The position numbers and the translations under genes are program-made. Below, one piece after another: positions 9,308 through 19,424 of a stretch of DNA of 58,595 nucleotides. The stretch spans positions 1-58,595 of the forward strand of contig NZ_JACLGO010000028.1 of NCBI RefSeq assembly GCF_014219065.1, in the 5' to 3' direction. This stretch comes from Halopseudomonas xiamenensis (GTDB taxonomy: Bacteria; Pseudomonadota; Gammaproteobacteria; Pseudomonadales; Pseudomonadaceae). The notes under the pieces were generated by a model. The model ran no database searches. It was not told the DNA's origin and saw only the letters and a program-made list of their open reading frames with translations. Numbering within the stretch: the first letter of the stretch is position 1; the number at the start of each line of letters is the position of its first letter.

Positions 9308-12300
9308 GTTTCTCCCTGGATGGCCTGGCGGGCGTTGCTCGCCAGGTCGGTCAGTTCGCGCATGGCGACGGCGATCATCGGGTAGTCGCTCTGTCCGCCG
9401 CTGCGCAGTTCGTTCAACAGTTCCTGCCAGCGCTGCACCAGCGTCTGGTTGTGTTCCAGCCAGGCGCTGACCAGTTCTGCCACCGGGGTGTCGGGCTCGC
9501 TCATCTGCAGCGCGGCCACGGTCATGCTGCCCAGTTGGTTCTCCAGCTCGTCACGGTAGGCTTCGCGCGCCAGCGCCTGCCAGTGCGAGGCAACCGGCAG
9601 CTCGCTGATCTGGTGGCCGAACCAGGTCAGTTGCAGTTCGCTGCCCAGGGTGAAGAATACCTGGGCCACGCGTTCGGCAGGCTGGTCGGTGGCGTCGGCG
9701 GCGGTGATCATGCCGAGCATGGTATAGAAGTGTGCCGACCCGGCGACCAGGCGGGCGATCGGGGCGGGTACGCCGGCGGCAGTATACTGCTCGAAGCGGC
9801 TTTGCCACAGCTCGTGCACGGAGCCTTCCAGCATCTCATCGAAGCGTTCAGCCAATGCCTGGATTCGCGGGGCGAAGTGGGCGACTTCCTCCGCCGGTTG
9901 CAGTTCCTTGCCCCGGCGGCGGATGAACCAGCGGGTGGCGCGGCGGGCCAGGCGCATCAGTTCGTCCATCAGCTCCAGCTGGATCGCCGCCGGCAGTTGG
10001 TAATCCAGTTGCTCGATGCTGTGGAACTGCTCCATCAGCCGGAATACATCCCGCGCCACCACATAGGCAGCGACTATCTGTCCGGCGCTGGCGCCGGTCG
10101 ATTGTTCCAGCCGGCGCAGGAAGGTGATGCCCATATGGTTGACCAGGTTGTTGGCCAGTTGCGTAGCGATGATTTCCCGCCGCAGCCGGTGATGGGCCAG
10201 CGCGGCGGTGTGTTCGCGCACCAGCCGGGGCGGGAAGGCGCTGGCCATTTCCCGTGCCAGCCAGTGGTCTTCGGGCACCTCTGACTCCACCAGGCGTTCC
10301 TTCAGGTCGGCCTTGGAGTAGGAGATCAGCACCGACAGTTCCGGCCGGGTCAGGCCCAGGCCCTTGCCGGCGCGGTCGGCCAGCTGTTCGTCGTCGGGCA
10401 GGAACTCCAGGCTGCGGCTGAGCTTGCCGCTGGCTTCCATGGCACTGATGAAGCGCTGGTACTCGACCATCGCCCGCGCCGCCTGGCCCTGGGCCAGGCT
10501 GATGGCCTGGCTCTGCTTGTAGTTGCTGGCCAGCACCAGCGCGGCCACCGCCTCGGTCATTTCCGCCAGCAGCTCGTTGCGCTGTTTGATGGTCATATCC
10601 CCCGCCGCCACCACCTGGTTGAGCAGGATCTTGATGTTGACCTCGTGGTCGGAACAGTTGACCCCGCCGGCGTTGTCGATGAAGTCGGTATTGGCCGCGC
10701 CGCCATTGAGGCAGTACTCGATGCGCCCCAGCTGGGTCATACCGAGGTTGCCACCCTCGCCCACCACCTTGCAGCGCAGCTCCCTGCCATCCACCCGCAG
10801 CGCATCGTTGGCCTTGTCGCCGACATCGGCATGGCTCTCGGTCGAGGCCTTGACATAGGTGCCGATACCGCCGTTCCACAGCAGGTCCACCGGGGCCTTG
10901 AGCAGGCGGTTGATCAGTTCCGCCGGGGTCAGTTGTTGCTCGTCGATGGCGAACACCTCGCGCATCTGCGGCGTCAGCTTGATCTGCTTGAGGCTGCGGG
11001 CGAACACCCCGCCACCGGCCGAGATCAGCTGCGGGTTGTAATCGGCCCAGCTGGAACGCGGCAGATCGTACAGGCGCTGGCGCTCGTCGAAGCTGAGTGC
11101 CGCATCCGGGTCCGGATCGATGAAGATGTGCTGATGATTGAAGGCCGCCAGCAGGCGTACCGAGCGCGAGCGCAGCAGGCCGTTGCCGAACACGTCACCG
11201 TTCATGTCACCGATGCCGATGACGCTGACCGGATCTTCCTGCACGTTGATATCCAGTTCACGGAAGTGCCGCTGTACCGAGATCCAGGCGCCACGGGCGG
11301 TGATGCCCATGGCCTTGTGGTCATAGCCGACCGAGCCACCAGAGGCGAAGGCATCACCCAGCCAGAAGCCGTAGTCGGCGGCGATGCCATTGGCGATATC
11401 GGAGAAGCTGGCCGTGCCCTTGTCGGCCGCCACCACCAGGTAGGAGTCATCGCCATCATGGCGGATCACCTGGGGCGGTGGCACCACCTGCCCTTCGACC
11501 AGGTTGTCGGTCAGGTCGAGCAGGCCCTGGATGAAGATCCGGTAGCAAGCAATCGCTTCCTGCTGGATGGCATCACGCCCGGCAGCCTGCGGCAGCCGTC
11601 GCGGCACGAAGCCGCCCTTGGCGCCGACCGGTACGATCACCGCGTTCTTGACCTGCTGCGCCTTGACCAGCCCGAGCACTTCGGTACGGTAGTCCTCCTC
11701 GCGGTCGGACCAGCGCAGCCCACCGCGGGCTACCTTGCCACCGCGCAGGTGCACACCCTCGACCCGTGGCGAATAGACGAAGATCTCATGCATCGGCCGG
11801 GGCAACGGTAGCTCGGGAATGCCACTGGGGTCGAACTTCAGGCTGATATAGTCCTTGGGCCGGCCATCCGCGTCATTCTGGTAGAAGTTGGTCCGCACGC
11901 AGGCCTTGATCAGGTCCAGGTAGCGCCGCAGGATGCGATCCTCGTTGAGCACCGCGACCTGCTCCAGGGTCGCCAGGATCGCCTGTTCGAGCTTTTCCTC
12001 CAACTCCCCGGCCGAGGCCTTGCGTGCAAGGAAGAAGCGCGTCTTGAACAGCCTGACCAACTCCCGGGCAACCGGCGCGTGGCTGGCCAGGGTGGAGGCC
12101 AGATACGGCAGCTCGAAGCCCATGCGGATCTGCTTGATATAGCGCGCCAATGCCCGCAGCAGAGCGGCCTCGCGCCAATGGATGCCGGCCAGCAGGATCA
12201 GCCGATTGAAGCTGTCGTTCTCCGCCTGCCCGTTCCAGATGGCGGTGAAGGCGTCGCCGAACAGCTCGTTGATGTCGGCCATATCCATGGCCGGGTCCAG

Positions 12301-14157
12301 CGCATTGACGAACACGAAGTCATGCACCCAGTAGCTCTGCCCGTCCTGGCGGCAGATCTGGAACGGAAACTCGCCGAGCGCGCGCAGACCGAGGTTGTCC
12401 AGGATCGGCATCATGTCCGACAGCGGCAGCGAGCCACCGAAATGGTACAGCTTGCAGTGCAGCTCCTCCGGCTTGCCGTTGAGCGGCTGGTAGAAGCTCA
12501 TCGCCAGCGGATTGTCGGCATCGAGCTGCAGCAGGTGCTGCAGGTCCACCACCCCGGTGGCCGGGTTGAAGCGGTCGCTATAGCCCACCGGGAAGCCGTT
12601 GCCGAACTGGATCAGCACCTCGGTGGCGTGAGCCTCGCCCAGGGCATCCTGCAACTGCTCGCTGAAGTCGTCATGCCAGCTGCGGCATGCTTGTATCACA
12701 TCCCTTTCCAGTTTCACGTGATCGATTTCCAGATTGCGCCGGGGGTCCACGCGCAGGATGAACTGCACGCGGGTCAGCTGGGATTCGGAGAAGAAGGTCC
12801 AGAACTCGCTGTCGCTGGCTTCCAGCCGCGCCATCAGCACCTGCTGCATGCGCCGGCGGATGGCGGTCGAATAGATATCCCGCGGCACGTAGGCCAGGCA
12901 ATAGTAGAAGCGTCCGTAATTGCCCCGGCGCAGGAACAGCCGGATCAGGTTGCGCTCCTGGATCTGCACTATGCTCAGGGCCGTTTCGCCCAACTGCTGC
13001 GAGGACATCTGGAACAGGTCATCGCGCGGCAGCTCCTGCAGCACCTGGTTCAGCTCCTTGCCCAGGTGGCTTTGCGGGGCGAATCCCGACTCCAGGCGTA
13101 CCGCCTCGACCTTGTGCCGCAACCAGGGAATATTGTAGACATCGGCGCTGTATACCCGGGAGGTGTACAGGCCACAGAAACGGTGCTCCAGCAGCACCTC
13201 GCCAGCGGCATCGACCTCGCGGATCGATACGTAGTCGGGATAGGCCGGCCGGTGCACGCGACTGTTGCGCGACGATTTGGCGAAGGCCAACAGCGCCGGT
13301 GTGCGCAGGTAGTCGAGCACTTCCTGCGGCAGCCCTTCGATATCCTCGTCCGGCGGATCGAGCACGGCGATACCCAGGCTGTGCTGCAGCTGAATGCCAA
13401 GCCGCCCGTGCGGCATGCCCTCGCCGATGGCGAACCGCTCGTAGCCGAGGAAGGTGAAGTTGTCGTCCAGCAGCCAGTCGAGGAAGGTCGTCGCCTCCCC
13501 GCGCTGGGCCGCGTCGAACCAGGCGAAGTCATCACCGGCCAGGCGTTCGACCAGCTCCTGCACGCGCTGGCGCATGGCGGCGAAATCCGCCACCACCGCC
13601 TCGACATAACCCAGCGCCTGCTGCAGCCCCGCCTGCAGCTCATGCAGCGCCGCCGGCATCTGGCAACGGTCGATCTCGACGTGCATCACCGACTCGCCCT
13701 GCAGCTGCGGGTCGTCATCGCTGGCCGGGCGAATCTGCTGCAGCTGGCCATCGGCATTGCGCGCGACCTTGAATACGCTGTTCTGCAGGATGTGAATGGC
13801 ATAACCCTGGCGTTGCAGCTCGATGCGCACCGAGTCGACCAGAAACGGCGCATCGGCATGCAGCAGTTGCACCACCGTATGCGAGGACTGCCAGCCATGG
13901 CCCTGCACATCCGGGTTGAACACGTGCACCTTGCTGCCCTGGTCGCCGAACTGCTGCAACATGCGCCAGGCTGACAACAGGCTGCCCAGCAGGTCGCTAT
14001 CCTGGCGCGACAGCAGTTCCGGCAGCGTGGTAATACTGAAAAAGTCCCGGGCGAACAGCGTGAGGGCCTCCTGCTCCCGAGGTTCGACCAGCTCCTGCAG
14101 GCGTTGCTGGATGACCTGCAGGAACTCCTGCTTGCTGCTGGCAACGATAAAAGCCAT
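9295..14157 (-). CDS. gdhB: NAD-specific glutamate dehydrogenase, 180-kDa type
   Basis: At 1620 aa this is the very large NAD-dependent glutamate dehydrogenase (GDH-180) that converts glutamate to 2-oxoglutarate and ammonium during amino-acid (notably arginine) catabolism. The N-terminal half contains the ACT-like regulatory segments. The catalytic region includes KVARGGLRWSDREEDYRTEV, VPVGAKGGFV, the NAD-binding IGDMNGDVFGNG and KVVGEGGNLG. The ATG at 14157 follows GGGAG. It is divergent from moxR and overlaps DUF2835 downstream. No frameshift is visible. Confidence 0.96.
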   Translation of the reverse strand: MAFIVASSKQEFLQVIQQRLQELVEPREQEALTLFARDFFSITTLPELLSRQDSDLLGSLLSAWRMLQQFGDQGSKVHVFNPDVQGHGWQSSHTVVQLLHADAPFLVDSVRIELQRQGYAIHILQNSVFKVARNADGQLQQIRPASDDDPQLQGESVMHVEIDRCQMPAALHELQAGLQQALGYVEAVVADFAAMRQRVQELVERLAGDDFAWFDAAQRGEATTFLDWLLDDNFTFLGYERFAIGEGMPHGRLGIQLQHSLGIAVLDPPDEDIEGLPQEVLDYLRTPALLAFAKSSRNSRVHRPAYPDYVSIREVDAAGEVLLEHRFCGLYTSRVYSADVYNIPWLRHKVEAVRLESGFAPQSHLGKELNQVLQELPRDDLFQMSSQQLGETALSIVQIQERNLIRLFLRRGNYGRFYYCLAYVPRDIYSTAIRRRMQQVLMARLEASDSEFWTFFSESQLTRVQFILRVDPRRNLEIDHVKLERDVIQACRSWHDDFSEQLQDALGEAHATEVLIQFGNGFPVGYSDRFNPATGVVDLQHLLQLDADNPLAMSFYQPLNGKPEELHCKLYHFGGSLPLSDMMPILDNLGLRALGEFPFQICRQDGQSYWVHDFVFVNALDPAMDMADINELFGDAFTAIWNGQAENDSFNRLILLAGIHWREAALLRALARYIKQIRMGFELPYLASTLASHAPVARELVRLFKTRFFLARKASAGELEEKLEQAILATLEQVAVLNEDRILRRYLDLIKACVRTNFYQNDADGRPKDYISLKFDPSGIPELPLPRPMHEIFVYSPRVEGVHLRGGKVARGGLRWSDREEDYRTEVLGLVKAQQVKNAVIVPVGAKGGFVPRRLPQAAGRDAIQQEAIACYRIFIQGLLDLTDNLVEGQVVPPPQVIRHDGDDSYLVVAADKGTASFSDIANGIAADYGFWLGDAFASGGSVGYDHKAMGITARGAWISVQRHFRELDINVQEDPVSVIGIGDMNGDVFGNGLLRSRSVRLLAAFNHQHIFIDPDPDAALSFDERQRLYDLPRSSWADYNPQLISAGGGVFARSLKQIKLTPQMREVFAIDEQQLTPAELINRLLKAPVDLLWNGGIGTYVKASTESHADVGDKANDALRVDGRELRCKVVGEGGNLGMTQLGRIEYCLNGGAANTDFIDNAGGVNCSDHEVNIKILLNQVVAAGDMTIKQRNELLAEMTEAVAALVLASNYKQSQAISLAQGQAARAMVEYQRFISAMEASGKLSRSLEFLPDDEQLADRAGKGLGLTRPELSVLISYSKADLKERLVESEVPEDHWLAREMASAFPPRLVREHTAALAHHRLRREIIATQLANNLVNHMGITFLRRLEQSTGASAGQIVAAYVVARDVFRLMEQFHSIEQLDYQLPAAIQLELMDELMRLARRATRWFIRRRGKELQPAEEVAHFAPRIQALAERFDEMLEGSVHELWQSRFEQYTAAGVPAPIARLVAGSAHFYTMLGMITAADATDQPAERVAQVFFTLGSELQLTWFGHQISELPVASHWQALAREAYRDELENQLGSMTVAALQMSEPDTPVAELVSAWLEHNQTLVQRWQELLNELRSGGQSDYPMIAVAMRELTDLASNARQAIQGETCRN

Positions 14158-14315
14158 GAATACACTCCCAGGCCAATCGGACTACCGGGTCTCAGTATGC
14201 CCCGGAAAATCACGAAAATGTGTCTCTGATTTGATTTCAGATTAGTCCAGACTGAGCGCTTTTCGGTAAAGTAAGCCCCTATCGGAAGACACCAGATATC
14301 GAAGGAACAGGCACC

Positions 14316-15275
14316 ATGCCCCATCGCGCATCGCTGATGCAACTCAAGAGCTTCATGGCCCAGCAGATATTCGGTCAGGAACAGTTGATCGACCGCACGC
14401 TGATCTGCCTGCTCGCCGGTGGCCATCTGCTGGTGGAAGGTGCGCCGGGGCTGGCCAAGACCAAGGCGATCAAGACCCTGTCCGAGGCCATCGATGCGGA
14501 CTTCCACCGTATCCAATTCACCCCCGACCTGTTGCCGGCGGATATCACCGGCACCGAGATCTATCGTCCGGAAACCGCCAGTTTCAGCTTCCAGCAGGGA
14601 CCGATCTTCCACCACCTGGTGCTGGCCGATGAAATCAACCGGGCCCCGGCCAAGGTGCAGTCGGCACTGCTCGAAGCCATGGCCGAGCGCCAGGTGAGCA
14701 TCGGCCGCGAAACCTGGCCACTGCCCGAGCTGTTCATGGTCATGGCCACGCAGAACCCGATCGAGCAGGAAGGCACCTATCCCCTGCCCGAGGCGCAACT
14801 GGACCGCTTCCTGATGCACGTGCGCATCGGTTTTCCCGATGCCGCGCTGGAGCGTCAGATCCTGCACCTGGCCCGGGGCGAGGCCAAGGGCTTCGAGCCG
14901 CGCATCGCCGAGCGCATCAGCCAGGCAACCATTCTCGCCGCGCGTCAGGAGGTGCTGTCGCTGTTCATGGCCGATGCCGTGGAGGAGTATCTGATCCAGC
15001 TGATCATGGCCACCCGCCGTCCGGAGCTGTACAACCCGCAACTGGCCGAGTGGATCGAGATGGGCTCCAGCCCGCGCGGCACCATTGCCCTGGACCGCTG
15101 TGCCCGCGCCCACGCCTGGCTGGCCGGCCGCGACTTCGTCAGCCCCGAGGATGTGCAGGCGATCGTCCATGATGTGCTGCGCCATCGCCTGATCCTCAGC
15201 TTCGAGGCCGAGGCCGCGGGTATCGATGCCGACCGGGCGATCACCCTGCTGGTTGAATCCGTCGCCGTGGTCTGA
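14316..15275 (+). CDS. moxR: MoxR family AAA+ ATPase
   Basis: A 319-aa AAA+ ATPase has Walker A GAPGLAKTK at about residues 46-54, Walker B LVLADEINRAPAKVQ at about 105-119 and sensor 1 MVMATQNPIEQEGTYPLPEAQ. MoxR proteins act as chaperone-like activators, usually paired with VWA-domain proteins, and two such proteins follow in this operon. The 3' end is 2 bp from the DUF58 gene. An alternative name for this subfamily is RavA/MoxR; the Bat context favours MoxR. Confidence 0.93.
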   Translation: MPHRASLMQLKSFMAQQIFGQEQLIDRTLICLLAGGHLLVEGAPGLAKTKAIKTLSEAIDADFHRIQFTPDLLPADITGTEIYRPETASFSFQQGPIFHHLVLADEINRAPAKVQSALLEAMAERQVSIGRETWPLPELFMVMATQNPIEQEGTYPLPEAQLDRFLMHVRIGFPDAALERQILHLARGEAKGFEPRIAERISQATILAARQEVLSLFMADAVEEYLIQLIMATRRPELYNPQLAEWIEMGSSPRGTIALDRCARAHAWLAGRDFVSPEDVQAIVHDVLRHRLILSFEAEAAGIDADRAITLLVESVAVV

Positions 15276-15277
15276 AC

Positions 15278-16210
15278 ATGAGCAGCGCCGCGGTCTACGC
15301 CACCCTGGAATCCCTGCTGGAGATGCGCCGCCACAGCCATGAGCTGCCGCTGTCCGCCCGGCCGGCCCATGCCGGGCAGCAGACCGGGCGCCAGCTGTCA
15401 CGCCTGCGCGGGCGCGGCATCGACTTCGACCAGGTGCGTCTGTACCAACCCGGCGATGATATCCGCAATATCGACTGGCGGGTCACCGCGCGCACCCGCA
15501 AGGCACATACCAAGATCTTCAACGAGGAGCGCGAGCGCCCGGTCTTCATCATCTGCGAGCAGAGCGAACGCCTGTTCTTCGGTACCCAGCTGTGTTTCAA
15601 GTCGGTACTGAGTGCCGAGGCCGGCGCGCTGATCGCCTGGATGGCCCTGGCGCACAATGACCGGGTCGGCGGCATGGTGTTCGGCGCCCGGGAATGCCAC
15701 GAGATCCGCCCTCGCCGCAGTCGCCGGGCGATCCTGCAACTGCTGGGCCGCGTGCTCGATGGCAACCGCGCCCTCGGCTCGGAGGCAACCGAACCCAGCG
15801 CTAGTGAACCGCTCAACCTGGCACTGCGGCGCAGCCGCGAGGTGATCCGCCCCGGCAGCATCCTATACCTGCTGTGCGACCATGCCGCCATCGACGCCCT
15901 GAGCCAGCCGCTGCTGGTGGCGCTCGGTGCGCACAACGACCTGGTACTGCTGCCGATCTTCGACCCACTGGAGGCCAGCCTGCCAAACAGTCCGGCCCTG
16001 GAATTCGCCCAGGGCCAGCAGCGCCTGACGCTGAACACCACCGCCAACAGCCTGCGCGAAGCCTGGGCCGGCCAGTTCCTGAGCCGCCAGCAGGCCTGGC
16101 AACGGCTGGCCAAACGGCTGCGCTGCGGCCTGCAGCCGCTGGATACCGGCCGCAGTGTGGTCGACCAACTGCGCCCGCTGCTCAGCGCCCATGCGCGGAG
16201 GCAGCGTTGA
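15278..16210 (+). CDS. DUF58 domain-containing protein
   Basis: The 310-aa protein contains the DUF58 signature RLRGRGIDFDQVRLYQPGDD followed by IRNIDWRVTARTRKAHTK, and a C-terminal VWA-like part. DUF58 proteins are constant partners of MoxR in Bat-type operons, but no biochemical activity is established. Its ATG lies 2 bp after the moxR stop, and its stop shares one base with the next start (TGATG), so expression is coupled. Confidence 0.92.
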   Translation: MSSAAVYATLESLLEMRRHSHELPLSARPAHAGQQTGRQLSRLRGRGIDFDQVRLYQPGDDIRNIDWRVTARTRKAHTKIFNEERERPVFIICEQSERLFFGTQLCFKSVLSAEAGALIAWMALAHNDRVGGMVFGARECHEIRPRRSRRAILQLLGRVLDGNRALGSEATEPSASEPLNLALRRSREVIRPGSILYLLCDHAAIDALSQPLLVALGAHNDLVLLPIFDPLEASLPNSPALEFAQGQQRLTLNTTANSLREAWAGQFLSRQQAWQRLAKRLRCGLQPLDTGRSVVDQLRPLLSAHARRQR

Positions 16211-16677
16211 TGGACGCCAGCAGCTTGCAGGCCCAGCTGATACCTGCGCAGCAGCCGGCACCAATAACCTGGTGGCCACCGGCACCCGGCTGGTGGGTGC
16301 TGGTCATCGGCCTCCTGCTGCTGGCGCTGCTGCTGCCCTGGCTGCTGCGCCAGGCCCGCCGACACAAGCGACGCCGGCATCGGCACAGCTGGCAGGTATT
16401 GGCCGATATCCCCGCGCAACTACCCGATGCCCAGTGGCTGGCGGCCATCAATATCCGGCTCAAGCAACTGCTCAAGCAGCGTGGCGATGAGGCCGCCACC
16501 CGGCTGTTCGGCGAGGCCTGGCTGGACTACCTGTGCAGTCGTAATCCGCAGGCCCGGCGCGATGCCCTGCAGCCGCTGGCCGCCGACCTGTATCGACCAC
16601 AGCTGCAGCTCAGTGCCGAGCAACGCCAGGCCCTGCTCAAGGAACTGCGCCGCTGGATACGCCATGATGATGTTTGA
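16210..16677 (+). CDS. DUF4381 membrane protein
   Basis: A 155-aa protein has one transmembrane helix (WWVLVIGLLLLALLLPWLL, about residues 27-45) followed by a strongly basic RQARRHKRRRHRH cytoplasmic segment and a soluble domain. This is the DUF4381 protein typically found between DUF58 and BatA. The start overlaps the DUF58 stop by one base (TGATG at 16208-16212). Its 3' end overlaps the batA start by 14 bp. Confidence 0.88.
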   Translation: MDASSLQAQLIPAQQPAPITWWPPAPGWWVLVIGLLLLALLLPWLLRQARRHKRRRHRHSWQVLADIPAQLPDAQWLAAINIRLKQLLKQRGDEAATRLFGEAWLDYLCSRNPQARRDALQPLAADLYRPQLQLSAEQRQALLKELRRWIRHDDV

Positions 16678-17665
16678 ATTCCACTGGCCGCTGTGCTTCC
16701 TGCTGCTGCCGCTGCCCTGGCTGTACCGCAGGTGGCTGCCGGCTGCCGAGACCCGCTCGGCGGCACTGCGGATCAGCTTCATGGCGCGGCTGCAGGCCAT
16801 CCGCGAACTGGCGCCGGAGCACAGCGCACCAGGCCGCAAGTGGCCCTACCTGCTGATCTGGGTACTGCTGGTATGCGCCGCCGCCCGGCCGCAATGGCTG
16901 GGCGATGCGCTGCCGACGGCAACCAGTGGCCGTGACATGATGCTGGCGTTGGACCTGTCCGGCAGCATGGAGTTTCGCGACATGCAACTCGACGCCGAGG
17001 AGGTCGATCGCCTGACACTGGTCAAGCACCTGCTCGGCGAGTTCATCGAGCGCCGCCACGGTGATCGGCTGGGACTGATCCTGTTCGGCAGCCAGGCCTA
17101 TGTGCAGGCGCCGCTGACCCATGACCGCAGTGCCATTGCCCAGTGGCTGGAGGAAAGCTTCATCGGTCTGGCCGGCCGGGAAACCGCCATCGGCGACGCC
17201 ATCGGGCTGGCGATCAAGCGCCTGGTCGACGAGCCTGCCGCCAGCCGGGTGGTGGTGCTGGTGACCGATGGCGCCAATACCGCCGGCCACGTCAGCCCAC
17301 TGCGGGCCGCGCAACTGGCCGCCGAACACCAGATACGCATTTTCACCATCGGCGTCGGGGCCGACAGCGGTGCACGGGACAGCAGCGCCAGCTTCTGGGA
17401 GTTGCAGTTCGACCCATCCATCGAACTGGACGAAGACAGCCTCCGGGAAATCGCCCAGCTCACCGGCGGCGAATACTTTCGCGCGCGCAACGAGACGGAT
17501 ATGGAAAATATCTACCAGCGCCTCGATCAACTGGAGCCGGCCCTGCGCGCTGGCCTGCCCGACCGCCGGGCCACCCCGTTGTACCCCTGGCCACTGGGGC
17601 TGGCACTGTTGTTGAGCCTGGCGCTGTCGACCGGCACGGTACTGCGGAGCCAGCGACATGCCTGA
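16664..17665 (+). CDS. batA: VWA domain protein BatA
   Basis: The protein (about 333 aa) has N-terminal membrane helices, a von Willebrand A domain with an intact metal site (LALDLSGSM, DxSxS, then LVTDGANTAG) and a C-terminal helix (LYPWPLGLALLLSLALS). Bat proteins are membrane VWA proteins associated with MoxR and stress tolerance; their exact role is unsettled. Three tandem ATG codons at 16664, 16667 and 16670 are possible starts. GGA at 16655-16657 favours the first two. It overlaps both neighbours. Confidence 0.9.
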   Translation: MMMFEFHWPLCFLLLPLPWLYRRWLPAAETRSAALRISFMARLQAIRELAPEHSAPGRKWPYLLIWVLLVCAAARPQWLGDALPTATSGRDMMLALDLSGSMEFRDMQLDAEEVDRLTLVKHLLGEFIERRHGDRLGLILFGSQAYVQAPLTHDRSAIAQWLEESFIGLAGRETAIGDAIGLAIKRLVDEPAASRVVVLVTDGANTAGHVSPLRAAQLAAEHQIRIFTIGVGADSGARDSSASFWELQFDPSIELDEDSLREIAQLTGGEYFRARNETDMENIYQRLDQLEPALRAGLPDRRATPLYPWPLGLALLLSLALSTGTVLRSQRHA

Positions 17666-19424
17666 TCTGTTCGGCCTGTCCTTCGCCCGTCCGCTGTGGC
17701 TGCTCGGTCTGCTTCCAGCCGCTGTGCTGCTGGTATCCTTGTACCGCCGGGGCTGGCGGCGCTCAGGCTGGGAGCAATTGCTGCCAGCCCATCTGCACCC
17801 ATGGCTGCTGCAACAGCATGCCGGCGGTCACCACCAACTGCGTTTCGCCGCGCTCGGCCTGACCTGGGCTCTCGCCCTGCTGGCACTGGCCGGCCCGCAG
17901 CTGGAAACCACCAGTGAACCGCGCCGGCTGCAGGACAGCTCGCTGGTGATAGTGCTCGACGTCTCGCGCAACATGCTGTCCAATGATCTGTCGCCGAGCC
18001 GGCTGCAACGGGCCAGGTACAAGATCCGCGATGTGCTCCAGGAACATGCCGATAGCGAGGTAGCGCTGGTGGCCTTCGCCGGCAGTGCGCACCGGGTCGC
18101 GCCATTGAGCAGCGACCATGACACCCTGGCCAGCCTGCTGGCGGCACTGGAGCCGAACATCATGCCGGCCGAAGGCCAGGATGTCGGCCAGGCGCTGCTG
18201 CTGGCCCGGCAGATGCTCGAACAGCGGCCGCGCAGCAGCAGCCAGATACTGCTGGTCACCAGCGGACTCGACAGCGCCGGGCGCGCTGCCCTGGCCGAAC
18301 ATGCCCAGGCGCTCGGCAGCCAGTTGGCGATCCTCGGCGTCGGTACCAGTTCCGGGGCGCCAGTGCCGCTGGCCGAGGGCGGCTTCATGCGCGACGACCA
18401 GGGCCGCATCCTGCTGCCCAGGCTCAATGGGCAACAACTGGCTGCCGTGGCGCGCCAGCACGGTGCACGCTACCACGGCATCAGCACCAGCGATCGGGAT
18501 ATCGACTACCTGCTGCAACATGGCCGCGCCACCGCCAGCGCCGAGCCCGGCGCGCAGCGCTTGCTGGTCGACCAGGGGCATTGGCTGGTATTGCTGCTGT
18601 TACCCATTGCCGCCCTGGGTGCCCGGCGCGGCTGGCTCGGCCTGCTGCTCTGCGCGGCGCTGTTGCCTGCCCCGCCGGCCCAGGCCTTCAGCTGGCAGGA
18701 CCTGTGGCTGCGCCCGGACCAGCAGGCCATGCAACTGCTGGATCAGCAGCAACCCGCCGCCGCTGCCGAGCGATTCCTCGATCCCGCCTGGCGCGCCTGG
18801 GCGCTGTACCAGGCTGGTCAGTACCCACAGGCAGCAGCAGCCTGGGCCGAGCTGGCCGAACGGGAACCCGACAACCCGCAACATCATTTCAACCAGGGCA
18901 CCGCCGAGGCCATGGCCGGCGAGTACCAGGCCGCGCTGGAGGCCTACGAGCAGACGCTGACCCGGGCCCCGGAGCACCATGCCGCCCGGCACAACCGCGA
19001 TGCCATCGAGGCGCTGCTGGAACAGCTGCGCCAGCAAGCCGAGCAGTCGCCGGCCCAGGGCACCGAAGCCACCGAAGATAGCGCTGCCGAGCCGTCGAGC
19101 GATGCTGATGCCCGCGCGGACGTCCCTGGCGCTGCGAGCACATCCGCCGCCCAGGAGCAGGCCCAGGAATCCACCGAGGATACTGGCCCACCCGCCGCAT
19201 CCGGCAGCGCCACGCCGGGGCCGGATGGAGACAATGGCAATGGCAGCCCGCCAACCCAGCCTGGCAATGGCCACGACAGCGCCGGCGACCACCGGCAAGG
19301 CGCCAGCCAGGAGCAACAACAGGCCCTGGAGCAATGGCTGCAGGACATCCCCGACGACCCGGCGGAACTGTTGCGGCGCAAATTCCTCCATCAGTATCTG
19401 CAGCGACAGGAAACCTCGCCATGA
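17658..19424 (+). CDS. batB: VWA and TPR protein BatB (BatB/BatC fusion type)
   Basis: The 588-aa protein starts with two membrane helices, followed by a VWA domain. Its metal-site loop reads IVLDVSRNM, so the third position of the usual DxSxS is Asn instead of Ser. A further helix (about residues 315-335) precedes TPR-like repeats (WALYQAGQYPQAAAAWAEL, then HFNQGTAEAMAGEYQAALEA). A low-complexity Ser/Glu/Gln/Pro/Gly-rich tail ends the protein. Fusion of the VWA and TPR parts makes it equivalent to separate BatB and BatC. The start overlaps batA by 8 bp and the stop overlaps batD by 4 bp (ATGA). Confidence 0.9.
   Translation: MPDLFGLSFARPLWLLGLLPAAVLLVSLYRRGWRRSGWEQLLPAHLHPWLLQQHAGGHHQLRFAALGLTWALALLALAGPQLETTSEPRRLQDSSLVIVLDVSRNMLSNDLSPSRLQRARYKIRDVLQEHADSEVALVAFAGSAHRVAPLSSDHDTLASLLAALEPNIMPAEGQDVGQALLLARQMLEQRPRSSSQILLVTSGLDSAGRAALAEHAQALGSQLAILGVGTSSGAPVPLAEGGFMRDDQGRILLPRLNGQQLAAVARQHGARYHGISTSDRDIDYLLQHGRATASAEPGAQRLLVDQGHWLVLLLLPIAALGARRGWLGLLLCAALLPAPPAQAFSWQDLWLRPDQQAMQLLDQQQPAAAAERFLDPAWRAWALYQAGQYPQAAAAWAELAEREPDNPQHHFNQGTAEAMAGEYQAALEAYEQTLTRAPEHHAARHNRDAIEALLEQLRQQAEQSPAQGTEATEDSAAEPSSDADARADVPGAASTSAAQEQAQESTEDTGPPAASGSATPGPDGDNGNGSPPTQPGNGHDSAGDHRQGASQEQQQALEQWLQDIPDDPAELLRRKFLHQYLQRQETSP

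Noticed and set aside
12079..13974. 631-codon open frame on the strand opposite gdhB
   Set aside because: It lies wholly within gdhB. Long antisense frames are expected in GC-rich genes, and the product has a shadow-like composition rich in His, Gln and Arg.
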